Assembly (NCBI GenBank): GCA_944324255.1
Contig: CALUVM010000003.1
Span: 1-64,000, forward strand
Direction of reading: 5' to 3'
DNA from: Candidatus Gastranaerophilales bacterium
GTDB lineage: Bacteria; Cyanobacteriota; Vampirovibrionia; Gastranaerophilales; Gastranaerophilaceae
DNA length: 64,000 bases
Position 1 is the stretch's first letter. Each line of letters begins with the position of its first letter. Below, in pieces: positions 31,754-40,593 of this stretch. The position numbers and the translations under genes are program-made. Under the pieces are notes generated by a model. It was not told the origin of the DNA. It did not search any database and worked only from the letters and a program-made list of their open reading frames with translations.

Positions 31754-31805
31754 TGCCTTTCCTTTGTTCTTCTAATACTACCATATGTCCGATTTATTGT
31801 AAATG

Positions 31806-34067
31806 CTAAACTTTTTTTAATATTAACAGAGAATTTGGTGCGAGATTTAGATTTTGATTGTTTTTGCTTATATTTGTATCTCTGTCACTGTTGATATAAC
31901 CTGAGCCGCCGTATTTTTTATCATCTCCGTTAAATATTTCTATCCACTCTCCATCAGGAAAGTTAGAAACGCCGTATTCTTTTGAATGGAATCTTTGTCC
32001 GAAATTCTTGACGACCATATATTCTTCATTTCCGTCAGAAAGGATATGTGCGTGGACTTTGTGAATATAATCTTTTATTGTACCTTTAATTTCGCCTTTT
32101 TGCAGTGCCGGAGTTTTTTTGACTAAATCGGTCAAATCTTTTATATAATCATAAGATTCTTGCATAAAGGCTGTATCTTTTGGCTTTATTCTTCCTAACA
32201 TGGATTGAGGTCTGGCAACTGATTCCAGTGTATCGTATCCTTTTTGTTTGTATAGTTTTAGTGTATCCGGATCATTAATGGCTCTTTTTTCTTTTTCATC
32301 AGATAATTCACGGAAGAATTTGAATGTGGATAAATCCATTACATCATCTCCTTGGAAATACATTTTAGGTCCGGGAATGGTCATAATAGTACCAAGACAC
32401 AGTTTTTGTTTAGCTTTAGAGGTTTCAAAAGCTGTTTTAATTTTTTTTGGTGCCAGATGTTCATTATCTTTAAGTCCGATTTCTTTGGCTTGTCTGTGCA
32501 GTTCTTCCATACTCATTTCATCTAATTCGCCGGAAAGGATTTTTTCTACAAGCCACTGGGCAAGTTTACCTGCATTCTGTCCTTTTTCGCCGACTTCTGT
32601 ACCTTTAACTTTACTAAACAGGTCAAGTTCAGAAACCATAGCTTTGGCTGCAAGCCGGGTTCCGTCGTAGTTTCCTATCTCATCATGACTTAGTGCAAAT
32701 TTTGTCCTGTATTTAGAGTTCCATATTGCTGAGTCAATAGCATCTAAATTAAAAAAATTAGGATCGGATAGCGGCTCTTTAATCGCATGCATAAGATTGA
32801 AATCCCATTCAGTGTCAAATCCTATTTCCCCTGGATCAGAATTGAATCGTCTATATGCGATATTATCTACACCCTGATCAATCATAGCAAGTTCATTATC
32901 ATGGGTCATTTCAAATTTATTATATTGTGTTATCTTTTCTCTGTTATCTTTTCCGTCTTCTGCAATTAAAAATATTTTTGGATTATGTTCGTTAACTTCA
33001 GCTACAATTTGTTTAAGCAGATAATCTGAATCACATAATTTTGTCATATCCAGCCTGAGTCCGTCAACTTTAAATTCGTTAGCCCACCACAGAGCTGCGT
33101 TTGCCATAAAATCTCTAACATATCTATTATGTATGCCTTCATAATTGAATAAGCTGCCAAAATCTCCAGAGCCGTTTTCGTAAGGTCCTGTCTTTGAAAG
33201 GAAATCGCCGTCAGTTCCCATGTGGTTCGGAACCATATCCATAATCACATTTAAGCCTTTTCCGTGCGCATAATCGATTAAATCTTTTAATTCTGCGGCA
33301 GTCCCAAGGTTGGTGTTGACTGCAAATTTATCAACGCCATCGTATCCCCATTGTTTCGAAAAGGTGTTTTCAACCGGTAAAAGCTCTATAGCGGTTGCAA
33401 TACCTCTTTCAGCAATTTTATCAATATGAGCTTTTGCCTTGTTAAAGGTCCCTTCTTCTGAGAGAGTAGGAATATTAATTTCTTCAATAATTAGATTTTC
33501 TAATCCTCTTAAAGATTCTTCCGGCTTTCTTATAATTCTTCTTGTATCTTTTCCTTCAAGCCAGTCCGTATTTTTCCACTCATAGTTATCCGGATTGTAA
33601 ATCTCACTCCATCCTTTTATGTTTGGCTGCTGCTTACTGTACGGGTCTTTTACCAAGTTTACCTGATTATCATTAGTGATAATAACAAATCTGTATTGAG
33701 AATTTTCTTCTGCAGGAATATCTCTGGTTTCAAAAATACCATCGCCTTTATTTTCAAGTTCGTGAATTGAGGTGTCATCATTTTCAGCAATAACCTGATC
33801 TATAGAAAAGGCTGCACCTTGAATCGCCATAATTTTAACAATTTTTTCCCAGAGGTTTCCAAATTTATTTTCAGCTTTTTTCCCTATTTCAACAAAAACT
33901 TTTTTCGCATCAGGAAATGTAAACAGTTTGAAATCAGCTTTTCCTGTTTCTTTAATATATTTAGCTCCCCAGCTTGCGTGTTCTGCCCAATTCCTTTTAA
34001 AGGAAGGTCTTTTATTATAATTGACAGCTCTCCTGTTACTAATTGTATACTCTGTTGAAATTTTCAT
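31806..34067 (-). CDS. GH13 alpha-amylase-family enzyme, TreZ/branching-enzyme-like
   Basis: 753 residues from ATG 34067 (MKISTEY; GGGAG upstream), chosen over an in-frame ATG at 34100 that lacks a binding site. An N-terminal E-set/CBM48-like region precedes a (beta/alpha)8 barrel. Conserved GH13 regions are seen: WGYDGV, MDMVPNH (~275), DGLRLDMT with the nucleophile Asp (~334), LIAED with the acid/base Glu (~364) and SHDEIGN with the third Asp (~459). WGYDGV and the barrel spacing resemble malto-oligosyltrehalose trehalohydrolase and glycogen branching enzymes. There is no signal peptide, so a cytoplasmic glycogen or trehalose role is likely. An N-terminal RPSFKRNW segment resembles the FKG motif of the neighbouring orphans. 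Confidence 0.85.
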   Translation of the reverse strand: MKISTEYTISNRRAVNYNKRPSFKRNWAEHASWGAKYIKETGKADFKLFTFPDAKKVFVEIGKKAENKFGNLWEKIVKIMAIQGAAFSIDQVIAENDDTSIHELENKGDGIFETRDIPAEENSQYRFVIITNDNQVNLVKDPYSKQQPNIKGWSEIYNPDNYEWKNTDWLEGKDTRRIIRKPEESLRGLENLIIEEINIPTLSEEGTFNKAKAHIDKIAERGIATAIELLPVENTFSKQWGYDGVDKFAVNTNLGTAAELKDLIDYAHGKGLNVIMDMVPNHMGTDGDFLSKTGPYENGSGDFGSLFNYEGIHNRYVRDFMANAALWWANEFKVDGLRLDMTKLCDSDYLLKQIVAEVNEHNPKIFLIAEDGKDNREKITQYNKFEMTHDNELAMIDQGVDNIAYRRFNSDPGEIGFDTEWDFNLMHAIKEPLSDPNFFNLDAIDSAIWNSKYRTKFALSHDEIGNYDGTRLAAKAMVSELDLFSKVKGTEVGEKGQNAGKLAQWLVEKILSGELDEMSMEELHRQAKEIGLKDNEHLAPKKIKTAFETSKAKQKLCLGTIMTIPGPKMYFQGDDVMDLSTFKFFRELSDEKEKRAINDPDTLKLYKQKGYDTLESVARPQSMLGRIKPKDTAFMQESYDYIKDLTDLVKKTPALQKGEIKGTIKDYIHKVHAHILSDGNEEYMVVKNFGQRFHSKEYGVSNFPDGEWIEIFNGDDKKYGGSGYINSDRDTNISKNNQNLNLAPNSLLILKKV

Positions 34068-34130
34068 ACACACTCCCGTCACTGTTTTTTGTATATACAT
34101 TATTTACAAAACATCTAAAAATGTTTTTTG

Positions 34131-35024
34131 CTATTTTTCGGAAACATATCCAAAATTTTTTAAAATTTTATCCCGTTTTCTCCAGTCTTTTTCAACTTTA
34201 ACTTCCAGTGATAAAAATACTTTTTTATCTGTGATATCTTCAAGTTCCAATCTGGACTGGGTCCCGATTGTTTTAAGAAGAGCGCCACCTTTTCCTATTA
34301 AGATTCCCTTCTGACTTTTTTGTTCGCAATAGATTGTTGCAAATATTTTATCAATATCTTCTTTTTCTTCATATTTATCAATAGTTATTGCAACGGAATG
34401 CGGAATCTCATCTTGAGTATTTATAAGTATTTTTTCTCTAATTATTTCTTCCGCAACATTTCTCATGCTCTCTTCTGTAACTATATCATCCGGATAAAGT
34501 TTTTCTCCTTCCGGAAGTTTTTTCAAAATATTTGAAATAAGCGTATCTTTATTCCTTCCGGTTTTAGCTGAAATTCTTAAAACCGGAATATTTTTATCAA
34601 ATAAAAGCTTGTAACTTAAAAGATTTTCCTCAACTTTTTGCGGGTTTTTAATCTTATCAACTTTATTCATTACAAGGATTATAGGAATTTCAGTATTTTT
34701 TAATAAATTCTCAACTATCCATTTGTCTCCTTTTCCGGCAGGTTCAGAACCGTCTACAAGAAACAGAATTAAATCAGCATCCGGAATTGCAATTTTAGCT
34801 TCATCCATTAAAAACTCTCCGAGTTTGTTTAAAGGACGATGAATACCGGGAGTATCAATAAAAATTATCTGCCCGTTATTATCAGTTAAGATTCCTTTTA
34901 TTCTTTTTCTTGTAGTTTGAGCCTTATCGGTTGTAATAACTATTTTTTGTCCGAGTATCTGATTCAAAAGAGTTGATTTCCCGACATTGGGTCTTCCTAT
35001 AATTGTTACAAATCCACACTTCAT
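34131..35024 (-). CDS. era: GTPase Era
   Basis: 297 residues; binds the 3' end of 16S rRNA and acts in 30S maturation. GTPase motifs: GRPNVGKST (G1), DTPG (G3), NKVDK (G4) and SAKTG (G5). The C-terminal KH domain has the GKGG loop (GILIGKGGALLKTIG). Length is normal (about 300). It is the last-listed gene of a minus-strand group, with 30 bases before the GH13 frame. Confidence 0.96.
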   Translation of the reverse strand: MKCGFVTIIGRPNVGKSTLLNQILGQKIVITTDKAQTTRKRIKGILTDNNGQIIFIDTPGIHRPLNKLGEFLMDEAKIAIPDADLILFLVDGSEPAGKGDKWIVENLLKNTEIPIILVMNKVDKIKNPQKVEENLLSYKLLFDKNIPVLRISAKTGRNKDTLISNILKKLPEGEKLYPDDIVTEESMRNVAEEIIREKILINTQDEIPHSVAITIDKYEEKEDIDKIFATIYCEQKSQKGILIGKGGALLKTIGTQSRLELEDITDKKVFLSLEVKVEKDWRKRDKILKNFGYVSEK

Positions 35025-35192
35025 AAGATAAGTTTAACATAAAAACATAAGGATACAGAAAATTTAAAATTAAAAACTTCCTGTATTCTTATAAATTTAT
35101 TTAAGTTACAAATCTTTACAATTAGTCAATTCCATTAGAAAAAATAACTTTTATATAATAAGAGGAATTTACTAAGGGAAATTTGGGATATT

Positions 35193-36899
35193 ATGACGGA
35201 TTATTCAACAACTCCAAGCTATCGTTCTATGTGGGAATCATATATACCGCAGAATTTTACTATGCCTTATATGTCTCAAATGCCGTATATTTCCGGCTGG
35301 GGTAATAATGGCTATAACTGGAACGGAGCAGGCGACTTTAGTAATTTATGGAGCAATTTCAGCTCAGGAAGTGCTTCCTCCGAGGCTTCCGGTGATGCGG
35401 AAACCAGCAGTGTTAAGGGTAAAACTTTTAAGACCTATGAAGAATACGAAAAAGCAAAAGCTCAGGACGATAAAGCCAGAATTGAACGAAAAGCTGCTGA
35501 GGCTGCAGCTCTGGAGCAGCGCAAAGAAGTAAAAACGGCTCTTGAATCAACTGAAGAAAGTATAAAAGATATTAAAACCTCAAAGAAGAAAGACGGTTCT
35601 GCAGTTGTATCGAAAAGCCGGAAGGATATGAATTTCTGGCAAAAAACAGGACGCCTCTTTAAAAATATGGGAAAAGGTATTGTAAATATAGGAAGAGCTC
35701 TTATCGGATATGATGAGAACGGAAAATGGGATTGGAAGAAAGCCCTTAGAAACGGGCTTATTACAGCGGCAGCAGTGGGTGCTTGCTTTATACCTGTTGT
35801 CGGTCCTGCAATAGGCTATGGTCTGGCGGCTGTCGGACTTGGACTGGGTACTGTTGGAGTAGTTAAAAGTTCAGTAGAATTAAGCAAAGCTAAAACTGAT
35901 GAAGAAAAAGATAAGGCACAACAAAATTTAGGTGCAAATATATTTACTATGGTTTCATCCACCATAGGTTTAAGGGGTGTGGGAAGTGCATTTAGAGCTT
36001 CGACTGCTGCTTCAGGGACATCAGCTGCAAATAGCAGCAGTAAACTTGTTGCAGTTGGAAAGGGTATTTCTAATTTCTTTAAAGATGTAACGGTTAATGC
36101 CTGGAAAGGAACAGGTAAAGCCATCGCTAATGATAAAGCTGCTGTTGCGGCGAACGGTTTCTGGAAAACATTTGGTTCTAAAATTTCAAATGCACTCAGG
36201 TCAAGCTATCATACTAATAAATTTGAAAAGAAAAAAGATGAATTGCTAAGAAGCCTTGAAGAGAGAATTAAACATATAGATGATGAAATCACAGCATCAA
36301 CTACAGCTAAGCAAAAGCTTCTTTTGACTAATGAAAAGAAAACAATTACTTCTATTATTAATAAAGTTAAAAGAGTAAGGAAAAAATCATCCTGGGATGA
36401 TTTAGCAAATAATAAAGGATTTTCAGATTTAGCAAAAGCGATGAAGTCGCTTAGAAAGTCCAAAAATAAATCATTGCTTGAAACTATTAAACGCATAAGT
36501 AAAGAAAATGATGATTTGATTAGCAAGTTGGAGAAACTTTCCAAATTAAAACTAAATTCAATGCGAGAGAAATCATTCATTAGCAAAAAACCTGAAATAA
36601 ACAGAGAATTAGAAGCATATACAAGAGGTATGTCGGCTGAATCGCATTGGTGGAATCCTAAATTTGGCAATAAATATCAGAAAATGTTAGGACACAATTC
36701 CAGATACGGTGCAATGTGGCGTGGTCTAAAATCAGTATCTGTAGCACCGGCGGGTACCTGGGTGAAAGCTGATGCCGGAGTATTCTATCCAATGTACTGG
36801 GAAGACGGTATAACATTGACTCCGGAGATGGTAGAAACCCAATTACAAGAATTAGAAGCCCAGAAAGAACAGCTTAAAGCAGCATTACAAGAATTATAA
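35193..36899 (+). CDS. Orphan glycine-zipper / coiled-coil protein (568 aa)
   Basis: No recognised family. Residues 1-65 are rich in Tyr, Met, Asn, Trp, Gly and Ser (MPYMSQMPYISGWGNNGYNWNG), a prion-like composition. A charged Ala/Glu/Lys coiled coil follows (~75-125). Next is a KNMGKGIVNIGRALIG amphipathic stretch and a Gly/Ala hydrophobic hairpin (~188-225, LITAAAVGACFIPVVGPAIGYG), like the glycine-zipper segments of membrane-inserting toxins and effectors. Then a basic coiled-coil region (~345-470) and a C-terminal Glu/Gln helix (TPEMVETQLQELEAQKEQ). There is no Sec signal. Monocistronic, with TATAAT at 35154-35159 upstream. A secreted or surface protein is plausible, not shown. Confidence 0.8.
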   Translation: MTDYSTTPSYRSMWESYIPQNFTMPYMSQMPYISGWGNNGYNWNGAGDFSNLWSNFSSGSASSEASGDAETSSVKGKTFKTYEEYEKAKAQDDKARIERKAAEAAALEQRKEVKTALESTEESIKDIKTSKKKDGSAVVSKSRKDMNFWQKTGRLFKNMGKGIVNIGRALIGYDENGKWDWKKALRNGLITAAAVGACFIPVVGPAIGYGLAAVGLGLGTVGVVKSSVELSKAKTDEEKDKAQQNLGANIFTMVSSTIGLRGVGSAFRASTAASGTSAANSSSKLVAVGKGISNFFKDVTVNAWKGTGKAIANDKAAVAANGFWKTFGSKISNALRSSYHTNKFEKKKDELLRSLEERIKHIDDEITASTTAKQKLLLTNEKKTITSIINKVKRVRKKSSWDDLANNKGFSDLAKAMKSLRKSKNKSLLETIKRISKENDDLISKLEKLSKLKLNSMREKSFISKKPEINRELEAYTRGMSAESHWWNPKFGNKYQKMLGHNSRYGAMWRGLKSVSVAPAGTWVKADAGVFYPMYWEDGITLTPEMVETQLQELEAQKEQLKAALQEL

Positions 36900-36906
36900 A
36901 AATAGA

Positions 36907-38664
36907 TTATTCCTGTGAAAAAACACTCATTTCACAATTCTTGCAATCAAATTTTAAAGGATAAATATTACCATATTCATCTTTGAGCGATATATTTTCA
37001 GCTGATTTGCATATATTTAGAGCATATTTAATACAATGTTTGCATCTCATTAACGGGATTTGTCTGTCAGGTCTTTTCTTCTCGAAGGCAGGTTCTCTAA
37101 CCTCGCATCCGCAAAGTCTATAAAATGCTTCGGCATCTTTATTCATTACATTAGCTCTGTAATCAACTTTGTCTTGAAAATATTTTACATATTTCATCGG
37201 TTTCTGAATCTCATTTTTATAAGAATTCAGTCTTAGTTTTATAAGTTCCGAGAATAATCTCCGTCGTAATTCATTTACCTCCTTAACAGGCATGAACGGT
37301 ATTTCTGATTCAATTTTTATACTTTGGATATAAAAATCACTTTCGCCGGTCTTTTTAAACTGTCTTATAAAGGTTTCATCCTGCGGTTTTTGAGGTTTTT
37401 TACCTTTAAGTTCTGTTTGAATTGAAAAACCATCTTCATCGACTAGTTTAATATTATTATCTTTTATTTCAATATTCACCCCGATTTGACGTTTTACAGG
37501 TTTAGCCAGTTCTTTTTCAAATTCAGTATCCAGATTTCTGTATACATTAGTCCCTATTTTTATATTTATCTTCTTATTCGGGAAAATATATCCGTTTGTG
37601 ACTTTGTTAACCAGACAGCCTTCTCCGTTAAAATATAATCCGTCCTGAGGTTTAAGTTCCGTATTATTAGAATCCAGCTTGAAGCAGTCCTTTTTGACTT
37701 CAATCACACTTCCTATATATTTACCCCTCGATTTTGGGGATTCAGAATTGAAACAATCAGTTCTTCCTTTAAGGAAATAATTTGTAAATCCCCTGTTAAA
37801 ACTTTTTTCAGGGTCAGGAGTAAATTCTATAAAAGATTTTCCCGAAGAAGTTTTATTAGGAAGAAGGTTCCTGTAATAAGATACAATATTTTTAACATAG
37901 CCGGTATCTTTCAGTCTGCCTTCAATTTTAAAAGAACATATACCGCTGGCGATTAGTTCTTCAATTTCGTTGGAACCGTTCATATCTTTAAGGCAAAGCG
38001 CATAATTATCCGCAAGAACTTGCCCTTTTTGATTAATAACAGAATATTTCTTTCTGCAAGGCTGGGCGCACTCTCCTCTGTTGGCAGAACGCCCGCCAAT
38101 ATATTGGCTCATATAGCATTGTCCGCTAAACGACACGCATAAAGCACCATGAATAAAACTTTCCAATTCTAAATCCGGATTTTCTTTATGAATTTCTTTA
38201 ATCTGTTCAATAGAAAGTTCTCTTGCAAGAATTACTCTGGAAACTCCAATATCATTAAAGAATTTTATTTTTTGCGGTAAATAATTATCACACTGGGTGC
38301 TCATATGTATAGGTATGGGCGGAAGTTCTCCTTCTATTGCCGCTTTTAGGATGCCCGTATCCTGAATAATTATTGCATCCGCTTTTATTGCATAGAGTTT
38401 TTTAATAAGTTCTTTAGCCTCATTGAGTTCAGAGTCCGTAAGTATTGTGTTAATGGTAATATGGACTCTAACCCCGAATTTGTGCGCGTAATTTATAACT
38501 TCTTCAATATCTTTAAGCGTATTTGGAGCATTTTTTCTTGCTCCAAAAGAGGAGGCTCCCATATAAATTGCATCCGCTCCGCAATTAATTGCAGCGAAAG
38601 CCGTTTCTTTGTTTTTTGCAGGCGCTAAAAGTTCGGTTCGGTTTATAGTGTTTGGACTTTTCAT
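36907..38664 (-). CDS. U32 family protein (RlhA/TrhP-type RNA hydroxylase-like)
   Basis: 585 residues. The U32 signature is intact (ESFIHGALCVSFSGQCYMSQ, followed by GECAQPCRKKY), the region that in RlhA and TrhP holds an Fe-S cluster. Those relatives hydroxylate 23S rRNA C2501 or tRNA U34 using prephenate. An N-terminal TIM-barrel-like part (RTELLAPAKNKE, GADAIYMG) is followed by a C-terminal U32-associated domain. The last ~70 residues add a second Cys set (CGCEVREP, CKHC, CKSA, CKNC) that looks like a metal-binding tail. Peptidase activity, the historic name, is doubtful. Convergent with the preceding gene, with only seven bases between stops. Confidence 0.87.
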   Translation of the reverse strand: MKSPNTINRTELLAPAKNKETAFAAINCGADAIYMGASSFGARKNAPNTLKDIEEVINYAHKFGVRVHITINTILTDSELNEAKELIKKLYAIKADAIIIQDTGILKAAIEGELPPIPIHMSTQCDNYLPQKIKFFNDIGVSRVILARELSIEQIKEIHKENPDLELESFIHGALCVSFSGQCYMSQYIGGRSANRGECAQPCRKKYSVINQKGQVLADNYALCLKDMNGSNEIEELIASGICSFKIEGRLKDTGYVKNIVSYYRNLLPNKTSSGKSFIEFTPDPEKSFNRGFTNYFLKGRTDCFNSESPKSRGKYIGSVIEVKKDCFKLDSNNTELKPQDGLYFNGEGCLVNKVTNGYIFPNKKINIKIGTNVYRNLDTEFEKELAKPVKRQIGVNIEIKDNNIKLVDEDGFSIQTELKGKKPQKPQDETFIRQFKKTGESDFYIQSIKIESEIPFMPVKEVNELRRRLFSELIKLRLNSYKNEIQKPMKYVKYFQDKVDYRANVMNKDAEAFYRLCGCEVREPAFEKKRPDRQIPLMRCKHCIKYALNICKSAENISLKDEYGNIYPLKFDCKNCEMSVFSQE

Positions 38665-38700
38665 AACTAACCTTCAATCAGGTAAATTTTGCTACTCGCC

Positions 38701-38740
38701 TTTACCCTAATTTACCCTTATTTACCCCTATTTACCCCCC
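38701..38740. repeat. TTTACCCYWA decamer tandem repeat at the TPR gene stop
   Basis: Four perfect 10-bp periods: TTTACCCTAA, TTTACCCTTA, TTTACCCCTA, TTTACCCCCC. On the minus strand it reads GGGGTAAATA-like units, and the first supplies the final Gly codons and TAA stop of the TPR gene. It is the same word as at 20285-20318. Confidence 0.9.
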
Positions 38741-40021
38741 GCCCATGCGGTTTCCGAAGATTTTTTTGAAGAAGGAGGCGAAACTTCCTCCGTTTTCGTA
38801 TTTGTCTTTAAAACTTGCGTAATTATCTGCTACAAACTGGTTACGAGGATCGACGGTTTTTAGTTTGTCTATATATTCAAATGCTCCTGCGTAATCACCA
38901 ATTGATTCTCTAAAATCTGCAAGCTTTTGAAGTGCATTTGCATTATTCGGTTCAAGTTCTATAAGTCTTTCATAAAATTCGCAGGCTTTTGTTCTGTCTT
39001 TCATTCCCTCAAGTTGAACGGCAATAGTTTCTATAAGCTCCGGATTAGTGTTATCAAACTGGTAAGCTATCATATATTCATTGAGAGCAACGTCTTTATC
39101 CCCTTTGAGGATATTATATTTACCCCAGTTAATATGTTCATTTAAAGAATCCCCTTCTTTTTCATAAATAAGAGCTCTCATCTGATAAATCAAAGGCGAA
39201 TTCGGGTCAAGTTTTGCAAACTCGTCAATTTCTTTAAAAGCTTCATCTGTCATATCTTTTTGGAAATAATATTGTGCAAGAAGTGAATGAATAAGCTTGT
39301 TATTTTTATTATTGTCCTTAACTCTAGCTAAGATTTCGTAAGCTTCGTCATTTCTATCCATATCCATTAGTGCTCTTGCTCTGGTAAGGTCATTTTGCGT
39401 AAGCTCCAGAGCTTTTTGAGGCTGAGAATTTCTTATGTAATATCCTGCAAGAATTTCTTCAAAATCTTTAAATCCTCTGTCTTTTCTTCCTCTTTCAAGA
39501 ATCTCAATTGCTGCTACAAGACCTTCGGTTTTTTCATAGAGTTCGGCAAGTTTTAAGAAAACAGCAGGGTTTGATTCGTCATAATCAGAAATTCTTAAAT
39601 ATTCGTCAATAGCTTCCTGATATTTGCCTTGCTGTTCACAAATTCCTGCATAAAGATATCTTGCAGGAATTGCTTCCTGCGGTTCATGAGCGTGGTCAAT
39701 AGCTTTTTTGTAATCACTTTTTGCATAACTGAATTGCTGCTGCAGTGAATGTAAGTTTCCTCTTAGCAGATAGTATTTGAATTTATCTTCGTGTACAAAT
39801 AAATCTATAAGTTGTTCGTGAGCGAGAATATTTGAAGGATCTGATTCCAAAATTTTAGCGTAGTATATTTTCGCCTCATCTTTTTTCTCGAGAATTAAAG
39901 CAAGATGTGCAAGTTTTGTTAAAAGCTCAACATCTCCAGCTTTGTGCGGAAGCTCTTTTTTGTATTCGGCATAAGCTTCATCATATTTTTCATTTTGTTC
40001 TAATTGTTCTGCTAAGTTCAT
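38732..40021 (-). CDS. TPR-repeat protein (429 aa)
   Basis: About ten tetratricopeptide repeats cover most of the protein (for example KYDEAYAEYKKELP, KYQEAIDEYLRISDYDESNPAVFLKLAELYE written here in part). A short basic C-terminal tail follows (FASFFKKIFGNRMGGG). TPRs are protein-protein interaction scaffolds, and the partner is unknown. I start at ATG 40021, since AGGAG lies eight bases upstream; a GTG three codons earlier is inside that site. It follows pth and ffh with gaps of a few bases, so it is in the same operon, possibly linked to translation or membrane targeting. Confidence 0.9.
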   Translation of the reverse strand: MNLAEQLEQNEKYDEAYAEYKKELPHKAGDVELLTKLAHLALILEKKDEAKIYYAKILESDPSNILAHEQLIDLFVHEDKFKYYLLRGNLHSLQQQFSYAKSDYKKAIDHAHEPQEAIPARYLYAGICEQQGKYQEAIDEYLRISDYDESNPAVFLKLAELYEKTEGLVAAIEILERGRKDRGFKDFEEILAGYYIRNSQPQKALELTQNDLTRARALMDMDRNDEAYEILARVKDNNKNNKLIHSLLAQYYFQKDMTDEAFKEIDEFAKLDPNSPLIYQMRALIYEKEGDSLNEHINWGKYNILKGDKDVALNEYMIAYQFDNTNPELIETIAVQLEGMKDRTKACEFYERLIELEPNNANALQKLADFRESIGDYAGAFEYIDKLKTVDPRNQFVADNYASFKDKYENGGSFASFFKKIFGNRMGGG

Positions 40022-40032
40022 ATAACACACTC

Positions 40033-40590
40033 CTAATTAAATTGATTTTGTGCGGCAGCGATTCCTTCATTAAAGAAACAACCGATTCCGCTTTTTGCTG
40101 TTGATAAAACTGTTTTAAGTATTTCCAATTCTTCTTTAGAAAAATTTTGTAAGACAAAAACTTCTGATGGTAAGTTTGGCTGAGGCCCGATACCTATTTT
40201 AAGTCTTGCAATATTATTAGTTCCCAGATGCTGTATTACGGATTTAATACCGTTATGCCCTCCGTCGGAGCCATTCGCTCTGAACCTTATTCTGCCGAGG
40301 TCAAGGGATATGTCGTCATAAACTACTAATATATCTTCAACCTGTATTTTATAATAATCCATAACCGCTCTGACAGCTTCCCCCGATAGATTCATAAAAG
40401 TTGTCGGCTTTATAATCAGGTAATCTTCATAACCGTTACGGAGATTAGTCATTAAACATTTTAAACGGGAATTTTCTCTAAAAGTTAACCCTGCATTCAA
40501 GGCAATGCTGTCTGCCAGCATAAATCCTGCATTATGCCTTGTAAAAACGTATTTATCTCCGATGTTTCCCAGTCCTGCAATGAGTTTCAT
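40033..40590 (-). CDS. pth: Peptidyl-tRNA hydrolase
   Basis: 185 residues; releases tRNA from prematurely dropped peptidyl-tRNA. Catalytic and substrate motifs: GLGNIGDKY, TRHNAGF (catalytic His), KPTTFMNLSG, VVYDDISLDLGRIR and GSDGGHNGIKS. Length matches Pth (about 190). Lies between ffh (three-base gap) and the TPR gene. Confidence 0.97.
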   Translation of the reverse strand: MKLIAGLGNIGDKYVFTRHNAGFMLADSIALNAGLTFRENSRLKCLMTNLRNGYEDYLIIKPTTFMNLSGEAVRAVMDYYKIQVEDILVVYDDISLDLGRIRFRANGSDGGHNGIKSVIQHLGTNNIARLKIGIGPQPNLPSEVFVLQNFSKEELEILKTVLSTAKSGIGCFFNEGIAAAQNQFN

Positions 40591-40593
40591 TTT

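Noticed and set aside
38701-38740. Decamer array as a CRISPR or telomere-like sequence
   Set aside because: The period is only 10 with no spacers, and a chromosomal mid-operon location excludes a telomere.
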